Below are positions 54,399 to 64,000 of a stretch of 64,000 bases of DNA, one piece after another; within the stretch, counting starts at the first letter, position 1, and the number at the start of each line of letters is the position of its first letter. Position numbers and translations under genes: made by a program. Source of the DNA: Bradyrhizobium sp. MOS003 (GTDB lineage: Bacteria; Pseudomonadota; Alphaproteobacteria; Rhizobiales; Xanthobacteraceae); assembly GCF_003020125.1 (NCBI RefSeq), contig NZ_PYFW01000001.1, forward strand, positions 124,001 to 188,000, written 5' to 3'. The notes beneath the pieces are model-generated. The model made no database searches and was not told the DNA's origin. It saw only the letters and a program-made list of their open reading frames with translations.

Positions 54399-55745
54399 AT
54401 GCCATCTCAACGTTTTGCTCCTCCATCCGAAGTGCCGGGCCTTGCGGCACGTCGGATCGCTGCCGACATCGTCGACGGCGTGCTGCACAAGCACCGTACG
54501 CTCGACGACCAGCTCGACGGCAGCGGCGCTCATCCCGGACTGAAAACGCTGGCCGACCGCGACCGCGCGCTGATGCGGCGCCTGGTCGCGACCGTGCTGC
54601 GCCGGCTCGGCACGCTCGGCCATGTGCTGTCCCGCCTGCTCGACAAGGGGATCCCCTCCGAGGCGCCGCGTGCGCAGAGCGCGCTCCTGATCGGCGCGGC
54701 GCAGATTCTCTGGATGGACGTGCCGGATCACGCGGCCGTCGACCTCTCCGTTCGCCTGGTGCAATCCGACCGGCGCGCCGCGCGCTACGCCGGCCTCGTC
54801 AATGCCGTCCTGCGCCGCTGCGCGCGCGAGGGCACGGCACTGGTCGAGGAGGTCGCCGCGCAATCGCTGGATTTGCCGCCATGGCTGCTCGCGCGCTGGA
54901 GCGCGCATTATGGCGAAGCAACCGCAAGGGAGATGGCGCGGGCGCTCGGTCACGAGCCCTCGCTCGATCTCACCGTGAAGTCCGATGCCACGCAATGGGC
55001 GAGCCGCCTGCATGGCGAGACGCTGCCGACCGGAACGGTGCGGATGCTGCTGCACGGCTCGGTGACTATGCTGCCCGGCTTCGCCGAGGGACAATGGTGG
55101 GTGCAGGACGCCGCCGCGGCGCTGCCGGCCCGGCTGTTCGGCGACGTCAAGGGCAAGTCCATTGCCGATCTCTGCGCCGCCCCCGGCGGCAAGACCGCGC
55201 AACTGGCGCATGCCGGCGCGCATGTCACGGCGATCGACCGCTCGCCGGCCAGGGTGGCGCGGCTGCGTGAAAACCTGGCGCGGCTGTCGCTCCAGGCCGA
55301 GACCGTCGTCGCTGACGCCGTGGAATGGGCCGGCCCTGCCGAAGGTTTCGACGGTATTTTGGTCGATGCGCCCTGCACCTCGACCGGCACGATCCGCCGC
55401 CACCCGGATGTGGCGTGGCTCCGGCAGGAATCCGATGTCACCGCCATGACCGTGCTGCAGCAGCGGCTGCTGCGAAAATCTGTGACGCTGCTCAAGCCGG
55501 GCGGTACGCTGATCTATTGCACTTGCTCGTTGGAACCCGAAGAAGGCGAGCAGGCCGTGGCCACGCTGCTGGCGGCCGAACCTGCGCTTCGCCGCGTCCC
55601 GATCGAGGCGTCGGAGGTCGCGGGCCTGAGCGAAATCCTCACCCCTGAAGGCGATCTCCGCACTCTGCCCAGCCATCTGCCGAACGCCGATCCCAAGCTC
55701 GGCGGGCTCGACGGATTTTTCGCGGCCCGACTCGTTAAATCCTGA
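54399..55745 (+). CDS. rsmB: 16S rRNA (cytosine-C5) methyltransferase RsmB-type
   Basis: A 448-residue Fmu/RsmB protein. An N-terminal NusB-like RNA-binding domain (about 12-140; AARRIAADIVDGVL, RYAGLVNAVLR) precedes a SAM-dependent m5C methyltransferase. The motifs are IADLCAAPGGKTAQLAHAGA (SAM), ILVDAPCTSTGTIRRHPD (catalytic-cycle Cys) and YCTCSLEPEEGE (nucleophile Cys). It methylates a cytosine such as C967 in 16S rRNA. I start at the ATG at 54399; the frame extends upstream without homologous features. The heparinase-like gene follows 117 bases later. Confidence 0.93.
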   Translation: MPSQRFAPPSEVPGLAARRIAADIVDGVLHKHRTLDDQLDGSGAHPGLKTLADRDRALMRRLVATVLRRLGTLGHVLSRLLDKGIPSEAPRAQSALLIGAAQILWMDVPDHAAVDLSVRLVQSDRRAARYAGLVNAVLRRCAREGTALVEEVAAQSLDLPPWLLARWSAHYGEATAREMARALGHEPSLDLTVKSDATQWASRLHGETLPTGTVRMLLHGSVTMLPGFAEGQWWVQDAAAALPARLFGDVKGKSIADLCAAPGGKTAQLAHAGAHVTAIDRSPARVARLRENLARLSLQAETVVADAVEWAGPAEGFDGILVDAPCTSTGTIRRHPDVAWLRQESDVTAMTVLQQRLLRKSVTLLKPGGTLIYCTCSLEPEEGEQAVATLLAAEPALRRVPIEASEVAGLSEILTPEGDLRTLPSHLPNADPKLGGLDGFFAARLVKS

Positions 55746-55862
55746 TTTTGCACTGGATTTTGCAACCACGACGCTGATTCGCGCCGTTCAAGGTGGTGTC
55801 AGCCGTTGGATTTTGGGATTAATAAGGATTCGTCGGAATCCTCTCCCCCTTCAAGGCAAGGC

Positions 55863-57620
55863 GTGTCGGTCGCTCAACGCAGACGTATCTCGACGCTGGT
55901 CATGAACCGCTTCGCGCGGAACGTGCTTGCGCGCGCGAGCGGCGGTTCGGTTGCGCTGTCGCGGGTCTGGCCGGGACGCACGGACAGGCTGATCATCGCG
56001 CCGCACGATCTGCGTACCGCGGATGGGACTCGCGCCGCCGAAATCTATGCCGGCCGATTCGTCTTCGCCGGCAAGATCGTCAATTGCCACGGCCGCTCGA
56101 TCTTCGATCTCGAGCCGCCGTCGGAGGATTGGGAGGTCGCGCTGCTCGGCTTCGGCTGGCTGCGCCATTTGCGCGCCGCCGACACTGCGCTGACACGGGC
56201 GAATGCGCGCGCGCTGATCGAGGATTGGATCGCCAATCCCGCCAACAAGCGTCGCCCGGTCGCGCGACGCGCCGACGTGCTGGCCCGGCGCGTGATCTCG
56301 CTGCTGTCGCAGGCGCCGCTGGTGCTCAACGAGACCGACAATAAATTCTACCGCCGCTATCTGCGCGCGCTCGCGCGCGAGATCCGCTTCCTGCGCTACA
56401 CGATGGTCGACATTCCCGACGGGGTGCCGAAGCTCCAGGTGCTGATCGCGCTGTGCTATGCGGCCCTCTGCCTCGCCAACCAGGCGCGTCACATCCGCAG
56501 CGCATCGAAGAAGCTGTCGGACGAATTGCAGCGGCAGATCCTGCCCGACGGCGGACACATCTCCCGCAACCCGGGCGCGCTGATCGAACTCCTGATCGAC
56601 CTGCTGCCGCTGCGCCAGACCTTTGCCGCGCGCAACATCGCGCCACCCCCGGCGCTGCTCAACGCGATCGACCGCATGATGCCGATGCTGCGCTTCTTCC
56701 GGCATGGCGACGGCAATTTCGCGCTGTTCAATGGCATGAGCGCGACATCGTCCGACCTGCTCGCCACGCTGCTCGCCTATGACGACACCCATGGCGTGCC
56801 GATGGCGAACATGCCGCATACCGGCTTCCAGCGGCTCGATGCCGGCCAGACCACCGTGATCATCGACACCGGCCCGCCGCCGCCGGCCGGCGTCAGTCAC
56901 GACGCCCATGCCGGCTGCCTGTCGTTCGAGCTGTCCTCCGGCATCAGCCGCATCGTCACCAATTGCGGCATGCCGACCACGGGCCGCGACAATTGGCGGC
57001 CGTTCGCACGCAGCACGGCAGCGCATTCGACGCTGACCTATCACGAGACATCGTCATGCCAGTTCGTCGAGATGTCCGCGATGAAGCGGCTTCTGCACGG
57101 CTCGCCTGTGACCAGCGGGCCCGTCGAGGTCGAGAGCTATCGCGAGATCGTGCAGAACGGCACGCTGCTTACGACGTCGCATGACGGCTATCTCGCCAAG
57201 TTCGGCGCCATCCATCGCCGCGTGCTGATGATCGCCAACGACGGCGCGCGCATCGACGGCGAGGACACGCTGTCGCCCCCGCAGGGCGGACGCTTCAAGG
57301 GCGCTGACGCCGATTTCGCGCTGCGCTTCCATCTGCATCCCGCGGTGAAGGCGAGCCGGCTGTCGGATGCGCGCGGCGTCATGCTGGTGCTGCCGAACCG
57401 CGACGTCTGGACCTTCGAGGCGCTCGACGACAAGGTCGACCTCGAGGACAGCGTGTTCCTGGCCGGCAATGACGGGCCGCGCCGCACCGCCCAGATCGTG
57501 ATCCGGCAGGACGCGCGACAGGCGCCCTCGATCCGCTGGAGCTTCGTCCGCTCCACGGCGTCCCCGACGGTTACCAATGCCCGCCGCAACGCCCGGCGCG
57601 AACCGGAACTTCCGCTGTAA
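55863..57620 (+). CDS. Heparinase II/III-family protein
   Basis: A 585-residue protein. An alpha-helical toroid half (about 80-320; LLGFGWLRHLRAAD, KLQVLIALCYAALCLANQ) precedes a C-terminal beta-rich Hepar_II_III domain (about 340-560). It includes AGQTTVIIDTGPPP, SCQFVEMS, and HRRVLMIANDGARIDGEDTL. There is no clear signal peptide, unlike many polysaccharide lyases, so the substrate and location are open. The gene sits between rsmB and purH, a conserved order in Rhizobiales. I chose the GTG at 55863 (VSVAQRRR); a TTG at 55806 is the alternative. Confidence 0.82.
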   Translation: MSVAQRRRISTLVMNRFARNVLARASGGSVALSRVWPGRTDRLIIAPHDLRTADGTRAAEIYAGRFVFAGKIVNCHGRSIFDLEPPSEDWEVALLGFGWLRHLRAADTALTRANARALIEDWIANPANKRRPVARRADVLARRVISLLSQAPLVLNETDNKFYRRYLRALAREIRFLRYTMVDIPDGVPKLQVLIALCYAALCLANQARHIRSASKKLSDELQRQILPDGGHISRNPGALIELLIDLLPLRQTFAARNIAPPPALLNAIDRMMPMLRFFRHGDGNFALFNGMSATSSDLLATLLAYDDTHGVPMANMPHTGFQRLDAGQTTVIIDTGPPPPAGVSHDAHAGCLSFELSSGISRIVTNCGMPTTGRDNWRPFARSTAAHSTLTYHETSSCQFVEMSAMKRLLHGSPVTSGPVEVESYREIVQNGTLLTTSHDGYLAKFGAIHRRVLMIANDGARIDGEDTLSPPQGGRFKGADADFALRFHLHPAVKASRLSDARGVMLVLPNRDVWTFEALDDKVDLEDSVFLAGNDGPRRTAQIVIRQDARQAPSIRWSFVRSTASPTVTNARRNARREPELPL

Positions 57621-57785
57621 ACACGCGGATTCGGCTCCATCTGATCGTTGTGAACCGCGCCAAAAACTGCTATCGAGCCCTCGCTCGCGCGACTGGCGAC
57701 CTTGGATGGAGCACCATCGGGAAGCGCGGGACATATCCGCCGCGCGCCTGGGCATAGACACTCCTTGAGAGAGAGGATCTTGCTC

Positions 57786-59378
57786 ATGACTGACCATCCC
57801 CGCCGCGTCACCCGCGCCCTGCTTTCCGTCTCGGACAAGACCGGCCTGATCGAATTCGCCAAGGCGCTTGCCGCGCATGATGTCGAGCTTGTCTCGACCG
57901 GTGGCACCGCGAAAGCGATCGCTGCGGCCGGCCTCATGGTGAAGGATGTTTCCGACCTCACCGGCTTCCCCGAGATGATGGACGGCCGCGTCAAGACGCT
58001 GCATCCGAAAGTGCATGGGGGCCTGCTCGCGATCCGGGACAACAAGGAACACGCGGAAGCGATGAAGGCGCATGGCATCGCGCCGATCGACCTTCTCGTC
58101 GTCAATCTCTATCCGTTCGAGGCGACCGTCGACAAAGGCGCAGGCTTTGAGGATTGCATCGAGAATATCGACATCGGCGGCCCCGCGATGATCCGCGCCG
58201 CCGCGAAGAATCATGACGACGTTGCCGTCGTCGTCGAGGCAGATGACTACAAGGCCGTGCTCGACGAGCTCGCCGCCAACAACGGCGCGACCACGCTGAA
58301 ACTGCGCCGGCGGCTTGCTGCAAAGGCCTATGCGCGCACCGGCGCTTACGACGCCGCGATCTCGAACTGGTTCAACCGTCAGCTCGAGATCGATGCGCCC
58401 GACTTCCGGGCCTTCGGCGGCAAGTTGATCCAGTCGCTGCGCTACGGCGAGAACCCGCACCAGACCGCAGCGTTCTACGCAACGCCCGACAAGCGCCCGG
58501 GCGTCTCGACCGCGCGGCAGCTCCAGGGCAAGGAGCTTTCCTACAACAACATCAACGACACCGATGCCGCCTATGAGTGCATCGGCGAATTCGACGCCAA
58601 GCGCACCGCGGCCTGCGTCATCGTCAAGCACGCCAATCCCTGCGGCGTCGCGGAGGGATCGAACCTCGTCGAGGCCTATCGCAGGGCGCTGGCCTGTGAT
58701 TCCACCTCGGCCTTCGGCGGCATCATCGCGATGAACCGTCCGCTGGACGCGGATACGGCCCGCGAGATCACAAAGATCTTCACCGAGGTGATCATCGCGC
58801 CCGATGCGACCGAAGAGGCGATCGCCATCATCGGCGGGAAGAAGAATTTGCGGCTGCTCCTCGCCGGCAGCCTGCCCGATCCGCGCGCGCCCGGTCTCAC
58901 CGCCAAGACGGTGGCCGGCGGCCTGCTCGTGCAAAGCCGCGACAACGCAGTGGTCGACGACATGACGTTCAAGATCGTGACCAAGCGCGCGCCCACGGAC
59001 GCCGAGATGCGCGACCTCAAATTCGCCTTCCGCGTCGCAAAACACGTCAAGTCCAACACCATCATCTACGCCAAGGATCTCGCCACCGTCGGCATCGGCG
59101 CCGGCCAGATGAGCCGGGTGGATTCAGCTCGGATCGCGGCGCGCAAGGCGCAGGATGCGGCAGCCGAGCTGAAGCTCGCCGAGCCGCTCACCAAGGGCTC
59201 GGTGGTGGCGTCGGATGCGTTCTTCCCGTTCGCCGACGGCATGCTCGCCTGCATCGAGGCCGGCGCCACCGCGGTGGTGCAGCCCGGCGGCTCCATGCGC
59301 GACGACGAGGTGATCAAGGCCGCCGACGAGCACGGCATCGCCATGGTGTTCACCGGCACCCGGCATTTCCGGCACTGA
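57786..59378 (+). CDS. purH: Bifunctional AICAR transformylase/IMP cyclohydrolase
   Basis: A 530-residue PurH that catalyses the last two steps to IMP. The N-terminal MGS-like cyclohydrolase domain has [25 protein letters not shown], and [16 protein letters not shown]. The C-terminal transformylase has [33 protein letters not shown], and [10 protein letters not shown]. All active-site motifs are present. The ATG at 57786 follows GAGAGAGGA. It is downstream of the heparinase-like gene after 165 bases and precedes repeat family D. Confidence 0.97.
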   Translation: MTDHPRRVTRALLSVSDKTGLIEFAKALAAHDVELVSTGGTAKAIAAAGLMVKDVSDLTGFPEMMDGRVKTLHPKVHGGLLAIRDNKEHAEAMKAHGIAPIDLLVVNLYPFEATVDKGAGFEDCIENIDIGGPAMIRAAAKNHDDVAVVVEADDYKAVLDELAANNGATTLKLRRRLAAKAYARTGAYDAAISNWFNRQLEIDAPDFRAFGGKLIQSLRYGENPHQTAAFYATPDKRPGVSTARQLQGKELSYNNINDTDAAYECIGEFDAKRTAACVIVKHANPCGVAEGSNLVEAYRRALACDSTSAFGGIIAMNRPLDADTAREITKIFTEVIIAPDATEEAIAIIGGKKNLRLLLAGSLPDPRAPGLTAKTVAGGLLVQSRDNAVVDDMTFKIVTKRAPTDAEMRDLKFAFRVAKHVKSNTIIYAKDLATVGIGAGQMSRVDSARIAARKAQDAAAELKLAEPLTKGSVVASDAFFPFADGMLACIEAGATAVVQPGGSMRDDEVIKAADEHGIAMVFTGTRHFRH

Positions 59379-59395
59379 GGCCGTCAGCAAGAATG

Positions 59396-59479
59396 TAGCC
59401 CGGAAGGAGCGAAGCGACATCCGGGTTCGCAATCTCACAAAGACCGTCCCGGATTGCGCTTCACTCCTTCCGGGCTACG
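59396..59479. repeat. Palindromic intergenic repeat, family D
   Basis: TAGCCCGGAAGGAGCGAAGC and ATCCGGG at the left mirror CCCGGATTGCGCTTCACTCC and TTCCGGGCTA at the right. It is a nearly perfect long palindrome between the convergent purH and MFS genes and could serve as a transcription stop in both directions. Confidence 0.8.
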
Positions 59480-59493
59480 GAGTGCTGCGGGAG

Positions 59494-60882
59494 TCACGCT
59501 TCCTTCACCCGCATCAACAGCCCCAACCCCGCGACGAAGAACACCACCAGCACGGCCATGCCGGCCTTCTGGCTTGCGGTCACCGCGGTGATCGTGCCGA
59601 TCAGCAATGGTCCGATGAAGGACGTCACCTTCCCGGTCAGCGCAAACAGGCCGAAATACTGCGCGATGCGGTCTCTCGGTGCGAGGCGGATCAAGAGCGT
59701 GCGTGAGGCGGCCTGGAGTGGACCACCGGCCGCGCCGATGAGGCAGCCCAGCACGAGATAGGCGCGCTCGGCCGCGCTCGAGAACAAGGGAGCATCTGCT
59801 CGCGGCGGCGCGACCTGGATGAACAACACACTGTCCTTGTCGACCAGGAGAATCGCCGCCACCGACAGCAGCAGCACGAGCATGCTGGCGGCGATGACGC
59901 GCTTCGGTCCGAGACGATCGTCCAGCTTGCCGCCGAACCATGCGCCAAACGCGCCGGCGATCGCGAGCAAGATGCCGAAAGTGCCGATCTGGATCGTGTG
60001 CCAGCCGAAGGTGCCCGCGGCATAGATGCCGCCGAAGGCGAACAGCGACACCAGACCATCCGTATAGATCATGTTGGCAAGCAGAAATGCCGCCAGCGAT
60101 CTTTGCTGCGGCAGGCTTCTGATCGATTTCCCCAGCTCCGACAACCCCTCACGCAAGGCCTCGCGCACCGGGCGCTTGGCCGGATAATCCGGCGTGAACA
60201 GGAACAACGGTGTCACGAAGAGGATGAACCACAGCCCGGTCAGAGGCCCCACGATGCGATCGCCCTGATGGCTGACCGGATCGAGCCCGAACAGCGGCGT
60301 GAGGCCCAGCAACGTGCGGCCGGTCTGTGGGTTGGCCGCGAGGAAGCCGAGCACGATGATCAGGCTGACGATGCCACCGACATAGCCGGTGGCCCAGCCG
60401 GTGCCGGAGAGCCGACCGATCCGCTCCGGCGGCACCAGCGTCGGCATCATCGCATTGTTGAAGAGAGTGGCAAATTCTGCGCCGACGCTAGCGAGCGCCA
60501 CGGCTGTAAGCAGTGGCGGAATGATGGAGGGATCACCGGGCTTGCCGATCCACAGCGTGCAGGATGCCGCCACCAGCAACGCACCAAACCCTGCAATCCA
60601 CGGCTTACGGCGGCCCGAGGCGTCCGCGATGGCCCCAAGCACCGGCGACATCAACGCGATTGCAAGGCCCGCGGCTGCCATCGCAAATCCCCACAGCGAT
60701 TGGCCGGTGGCAGGATTTGGCGCAATGCTGGTGGCGAAATAGGGCGCGAATACAAAGGTCGTGATCAGCGTGAAATAAGGCTGTGCGGCCCAGTCGAAGA
60801 AAATCCAGCTGACGACGGCGGCGCGCGGCGGATAGGTCCGCGGCACGCCGCCCATGCGCGCGTCCGGGGCGATCGTCGTCAT
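59494..60882 (-). CDS. MFS transporter, UMF1/Atg22-like
   Basis: A 462-residue, twelve-helix transporter. The start region SWIFFDWAAQPYFTLITTFVFAPYF and LGAIADASGRRKPWI are typical of the UMF1 (Atg22-like) family. GWATGYVGGIVSLI and LDDRLGPKRVI follow. Relatives of yeast Atg22 export amino acids from the vacuole, but bacterial substrates are unknown. The start at 60882 (MTTIAPD) is chosen over an upstream extension. It is divergent from the gamma-glutamyltransferase gene, so a link to peptide or amino-acid recycling is possible but unproven. Confidence 0.88.
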   Translation of the reverse strand: MTTIAPDARMGGVPRTYPPRAAVVSWIFFDWAAQPYFTLITTFVFAPYFATSIAPNPATGQSLWGFAMAAAGLAIALMSPVLGAIADASGRRKPWIAGFGALLVAASCTLWIGKPGDPSIIPPLLTAVALASVGAEFATLFNNAMMPTLVPPERIGRLSGTGWATGYVGGIVSLIIVLGFLAANPQTGRTLLGLTPLFGLDPVSHQGDRIVGPLTGLWFILFVTPLFLFTPDYPAKRPVREALREGLSELGKSIRSLPQQRSLAAFLLANMIYTDGLVSLFAFGGIYAAGTFGWHTIQIGTFGILLAIAGAFGAWFGGKLDDRLGPKRVIAASMLVLLLSVAAILLVDKDSVLFIQVAPPRADAPLFSSAAERAYLVLGCLIGAAGGPLQAASRTLLIRLAPRDRIAQYFGLFALTGKVTSFIGPLLIGTITAVTASQKAGMAVLVVFFVAGLGLLMRVKEA

Positions 60883-60990
60883 TGCGCAGTCCTCATCACG
60901 AACAGTTTTGCCTCTCTTGAGGCAAACCGTATAGCATTGCGATGAGGCGTGTGAACTGTCCGAAGCCACGACGGAAATTTGATTTTGACG

Positions 60991-62739
60991 ATGTCGTCAC
61001 ATCCGACTCGGCGGACGTTTTTCGCCGTCATTGCCACTCTGGCGTTTGGTCTCGCACCCGCGACCGCTCAGGATGCGCGGCGGGCCTATGTTCCTGCTGC
61101 TCCCGACACGGTGCGCGCCGTTGCCGCCGAGCACGGCATGGTCGTCGCGCAGGAGAAGATATCCGCGCAGATCGGTGCCGATATCCTGCGTAGCGGCGGC
61201 AATGCGGTCGATGCCGCGGTCGCGACCGGCTTTGCGATGGCCGTGACCTATCCGCGTGCCGGCAATATCGGCGGCGGCGGCTTCATGTTGATCCATTCCG
61301 CGGACCGCAATGAAGACATCACGATCGACTACCGCGAGACGGCGCCGGCGGCGACCACGCCGCAGATCTTCCTCGGCGCCGACGGCAAGCCCGATATTGC
61401 GAAGTCACGGGATTCCGCGCTCGGCGTCGGCGTGCCCGGCACCGTCGCGGGACTTAGTCTGGCACTGGAGAAATACGGCTCGGGCCACTTCACGCTAGCG
61501 CAATTGCTCGCGCCCGCGATCGCGCTCGCCCGCGATGGGTTCATCGTCAGCGACGACATGGCCGACACCATGCCGGGATGGCACCGGCGGCTGGCACGCT
61601 GGCCTTCGTCGGCCAAGATATTCTCGCGGCCCGATGGCACGCCGATCGGCGAGGGCGACAGGCTGGTACAGGGCGATCTCGCTGAAACGCTGTCTGCAAT
61701 CGCCGCACAGGGGCCACGCGGCTTCTATGAGGGGCCGGTCGCGGAAAAGCTCGCAAAAGCCGTGACGGACGCCGGCGGCATCATGACGCCCGCAGATCTG
61801 AAGGCCTATCAGGCCGTGATCCGCGCGCCGGCGCGCGGCACCTATCGCGGCTATGACGTCGTGTCGATGCCGCTGCCTTCGTCGGGCGGCGTCGTGCTGG
61901 TAGAGACGCTCAACATCCTCGAGGGCTTCCAGCTTGCCGATTTGAAGCAGGGCTCGCCGGCATCGTTGCATCTTCTGATCGAGGCGATGAAGCGCGCCTA
62001 CGCCGACCGCGCGCGCTATCTCGGCGATCCTGCTTTCGTCAACGCACCGATCGAGACGCTGACCGCTAAGGACTACGCCGCCAAGCTGCGCTCAGGCATC
62101 TCCATCGAACGCGCCACACCGTCGAAGGAACTCGTTTCCGCGGCCTCCTCGCCGCGTGAGGGCAGCAACACCACGCATTTCTCCGTCGTCGATTCCCGCG
62201 GCAACGCGGTCAGCAACACCTACACGCTGAACTTCAGCTACGGCGTCGGCCTCGTTGCCGACGGCACCGGCGTGCTGCTCAACAACGAGCTCGACGATTT
62301 CACCGCCGCCATCGGCGCCTCCAACGCATACGGGCTGGTCGGCTTCGAAGCCAATCTGCCCGGACCCGGCAAACGTCCGCTCTCGTCGATGTCGCCGACC
62401 ATCGTGCTCAAGGACGGCAAGCCCGTCCTGGTGACGGGCTCGCCCGGCGGCAGCCGCATCATCTCGACCGTTCTGCAGGTGATCGTGAACGTCCTCGACT
62501 ACAGGATGGACGTTGCTGCCGCCGTTGCAGCGCCACGGCTGCATCATCAATGGCTGCCGGACGAAGTCCGTGTCGAGGGCGGCTTTCGCAGCGATGTTCT
62601 GGGCGAGCTGAAGGCGATGGGTCACGTCATCGTCGAGCCCATGGGGCAGACATCGGCCAACTCGATTGTCGTGACACCCAACGGGCCGCTCGGCGCGCCC
62701 GATCCGCGCACGCGGGGCGCCGAAGCAGCGGGGCAGTAA
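60991..62739 (+). CDS. ggt: Gamma-glutamyltransferase (glutathione hydrolase)
   Basis: A 582-residue self-processing enzyme. Residues 1-30 form a signal peptide (TRRTFF, ending ATA-Q). The large subunit has AGNIGGGGFMLIH and DYRETAPAA, the gamma-glutamyl site arginine region. The small subunit starts at Thr394 in NTTHFSVVDSRGNAVS, the autoprocessing nucleophile. PLSSMSPTIVLKDGKP and TGSPGGSRIIST also match. It cleaves glutathione and gamma-glutamyl peptides in the periplasm. The ATG at 60991 is used; a TTG four codons upstream is possible. Confidence 0.95.
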   Translation: MSSHPTRRTFFAVIATLAFGLAPATAQDARRAYVPAAPDTVRAVAAEHGMVVAQEKISAQIGADILRSGGNAVDAAVATGFAMAVTYPRAGNIGGGGFMLIHSADRNEDITIDYRETAPAATTPQIFLGADGKPDIAKSRDSALGVGVPGTVAGLSLALEKYGSGHFTLAQLLAPAIALARDGFIVSDDMADTMPGWHRRLARWPSSAKIFSRPDGTPIGEGDRLVQGDLAETLSAIAAQGPRGFYEGPVAEKLAKAVTDAGGIMTPADLKAYQAVIRAPARGTYRGYDVVSMPLPSSGGVVLVETLNILEGFQLADLKQGSPASLHLLIEAMKRAYADRARYLGDPAFVNAPIETLTAKDYAAKLRSGISIERATPSKELVSAASSPREGSNTTHFSVVDSRGNAVSNTYTLNFSYGVGLVADGTGVLLNNELDDFTAAIGASNAYGLVGFEANLPGPGKRPLSSMSPTIVLKDGKPVLVTGSPGGSRIISTVLQVIVNVLDYRMDVAAAVAAPRLHHQWLPDEVRVEGGFRSDVLGELKAMGHVIVEPMGQTSANSIVVTPNGPLGAPDPRTRGAEAAGQ

Positions 62740-62837
62740 CCACGTCATTTGCATGGCACGGAAGCGCGGACCCGCTAGCTCTCGCCGCCACTCGTGCTAC
62801 CAAAGCGCAGCTTTCAAGAAACTGCCGGGAAACGCAC

Positions 62838-64000
62838 ATGACGCCAGCCGATCCGAACCAGCGCATCGAGCGCGCGGAGATCGAAGACACCAGCCTTCTT
62901 GCGTTCTATCGCGACATGAACCTGCCCGAGCGCCGGACGTTCTGGGCGTGCGCGGCGGGCTGGGCGCTCGACGGCATGGACTTCATGATCTATCCGCTGG
63001 TGATCGGCACCATTATCGCGCTGTGGAAGGTCGATGCGGCTTCGGCTGGCCTTGCCGGCACGGTGACGCTGCTGGCTTCCGCGATCGGCGGCTGGCTCGG
63101 CGGCTATCTCTCCGACCATATCGGGCGGGTGAGGACGCTCCAGATCACCATCATCTGGTTCTCGTTCTTCTCGCTGGTCTGTGCTGTCGTGCAGAATTTC
63201 GAACAGCTCCTGATCGCACGTGCCGTGCTCGGCCTCGGCTTCGGCGGCGAATGGGCGGCGGGCGCGGTGCTGATGGGCGAGGCGATCAGGCCGCAATATC
63301 GCGGGCGCGCGGTCGGCTCGGTGCAGTCGGGCTGGGCGGTCGGCTGGGGCCTCGCGGTGCTGTCGCAGGCGATCCTGTTCTCCGTCTTGCCGCCGGAGAC
63401 GGCATGGCGCTGGATGTTCGTGATCGGCGCGCTGCCGGCGCTCCTGGTATTCTACATCCGCCGCTCCGTCACCGAGCCGGCGATCGCGGTCGAGGCTCGC
63501 GCCCGGCACGCAGCGAGCGGCGATCGCCCGGCGATCTGGGAAATCTTCTCCGGCCCGATCCTGAAGACCACGATCCTGGCCTCGCTGATGGCGACGGGTT
63601 GCCAGGGCGGCTACTACGCTGTCACGTTCTGGGTGCCGCAATTCCTGACCAAGGAGCGGCATCTCTCGATCGTCGGCTCGACCGGCTATCTGTCGACGCT
63701 GATCATCGGCTCCTTCATCGGTTATCTCACCGGCGCCTGGCTTGCCGACCGGATCGGGCGGCGCAATCTGTTCCTGATCTTCTCGATCGGCGCCATGGCG
63801 GTGGTACTGCTCTATACGCAGCTGCCGCTCACCAACGAGATCCTCTGGCTGCTCGGTTTCCCGCTCGGCTTTTTCGCCTCGGGCTATTTCTCCGGCATCG
63901 GCGCGTTCCTGACCGAACTCTACCCAACGCGGCTGCGCGGCTCCGGCCAGGGCTTTTGCTACAATTTCGGCCGCGGCATCGGCGCGCTGTTTCCATTCCT
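62838..64000 (+). CDS. MFS transporter, aromatic acid/sugar-acid symporter type (3' end cut)
   Basis: An open frame from the ATG at 62838 runs off the window; 387 residues are visible. It has GWALDGMDFMIYPLVIG in helix 1, GGYLSDHIGRVRTLQ after helix 2, ARAVLGLGFGGEWAAGAVLMGE in helix 4, and the second-half repeat AWLADRIGRRNLFLIFS. The D-GMD helix-1 pattern and GEWAAG are typical of the AAHS/SHS proton symporters for carboxylates. About ten helices are visible. The substrate cannot be assigned. It lies 98 bases downstream of ggt on the same strand. Confidence 0.88.
   Translation, partial: MTPADPNQRIERAEIEDTSLLAFYRDMNLPERRTFWACAAGWALDGMDFMIYPLVIGTIIALWKVDAASAGLAGTVTLLASAIGGWLGGYLSDHIGRVRTLQITIIWFSFFSLVCAVVQNFEQLLIARAVLGLGFGGEWAAGAVLMGEAIRPQYRGRAVGSVQSGWAVGWGLAVLSQAILFSVLPPETAWRWMFVIGALPALLVFYIRRSVTEPAIAVEARARHAASGDRPAIWEIFSGPILKTTILASLMATGCQGGYYAVTFWVPQFLTKERHLSIVGSTGYLSTLIIGSFIGYLTGAWLADRIGRRNLFLIFSIGAMAVVLLYTQLPLTNEILWLLGFPLGFFASGYFSGIGAFLTELYPTRLRGSGQGFCYNFGRGIGALFPF

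Noticed and set aside
57054..59045. Long antisense open frame of 663 codons opposite purH and the heparinase-like gene
   Set aside because: It overlaps two well-supported genes on the other strand and has no recognisable domain.

Overview
This is a GC-rich chromosomal window from an alphaproteobacterium. The gene content and order point to Bradyrhizobium or a close member of the Nitrobacteraceae. The signs are an IalB-family protein, a COG4223 mitofilin-like protein next to HemY, a DUF1674 protein beside rsmB, a secreted PhoD, several Tat or Sec leaders of rhizobial type, a TTAA-N7-TTAA CtrA-type box, and many short palindromic intergenic repeats of the kind that litter Bradyrhizobium genomes. 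The taxonomic call is inference; no 16S rRNA gene is present.

Layout. 1-5.9 kb: a membrane protein, rlmN, an IalB-family secreted protein, a dienoyl-CoA-reductase-like SDR, a quinone-oxidoreductase-type MDR, a DUF1232 protein and pterin carbinolamine dehydratase. 6-10.5 kb: an orphan TAXI-type binding protein, PhoD, a receiver-only response regulator and a Crp/Fnr regulator. 10.6-13.0 kb: a translationally coupled three-gene operon (Lgt-like membrane protein, radical SAM enzyme resembling archaeal tetraether synthase/MJ0619, small membrane protein). 13-26.5 kb: typA, an amine oxidase, a coupled four-gene operon (hydrolase, DUF2269, SDR-DoxX, DCC), a GNAT, ppa, folD-yggU-yggT, tRNA-Ala, an enoyl-CoA hydratase, a GATase, an SDR and a TerB-like protein. 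26.7-37 kb: an adenylate cyclase, a P450, a Tat esterase, an MFS transporter with an extra C-terminal domain, two small Cys-containing secreted paralogues, a polysaccharide deacetylase and a large polytopic membrane protein.

37.1-42.0 kb is a small genomic island. It lies between the 3' half of tRNA-Thr(CGT) (37140-37187) and the intact tRNA-Thr gene (48-bp perfect direct repeats). It holds a truncated P4-type integrase, a DUF3800 protein, an uncharacterised protein with an Rx4H (HEPN-like) motif, and an OLD/GajA-type ATPase-TOPRIM nuclease. Its base composition looks more AT-rich than the flanks. This looks like a stranded defence cargo.

42.1-64 kb returns to core genome: hemY/mitofilin-like/hemD divergent from tsaD-gpsA, an EVE protein, topoisomerase IB, acs, an L,D-transpeptidase, a thermonuclease-like protein, a DUF1674 protein, rsmB-heparinase-like-purH, an MFS transporter, gamma-glutamyltransferase, and a final MFS transporter cut by the window edge.

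The two places most likely to hold something undescribed are the Lgt-like/Tes-like/small-membrane-protein operon (possible unusual membrane-lipid or lipoprotein chemistry in a proteobacterium) and the DUF3800/HEPN-like/OLD cargo of the tRNA-Thr island.
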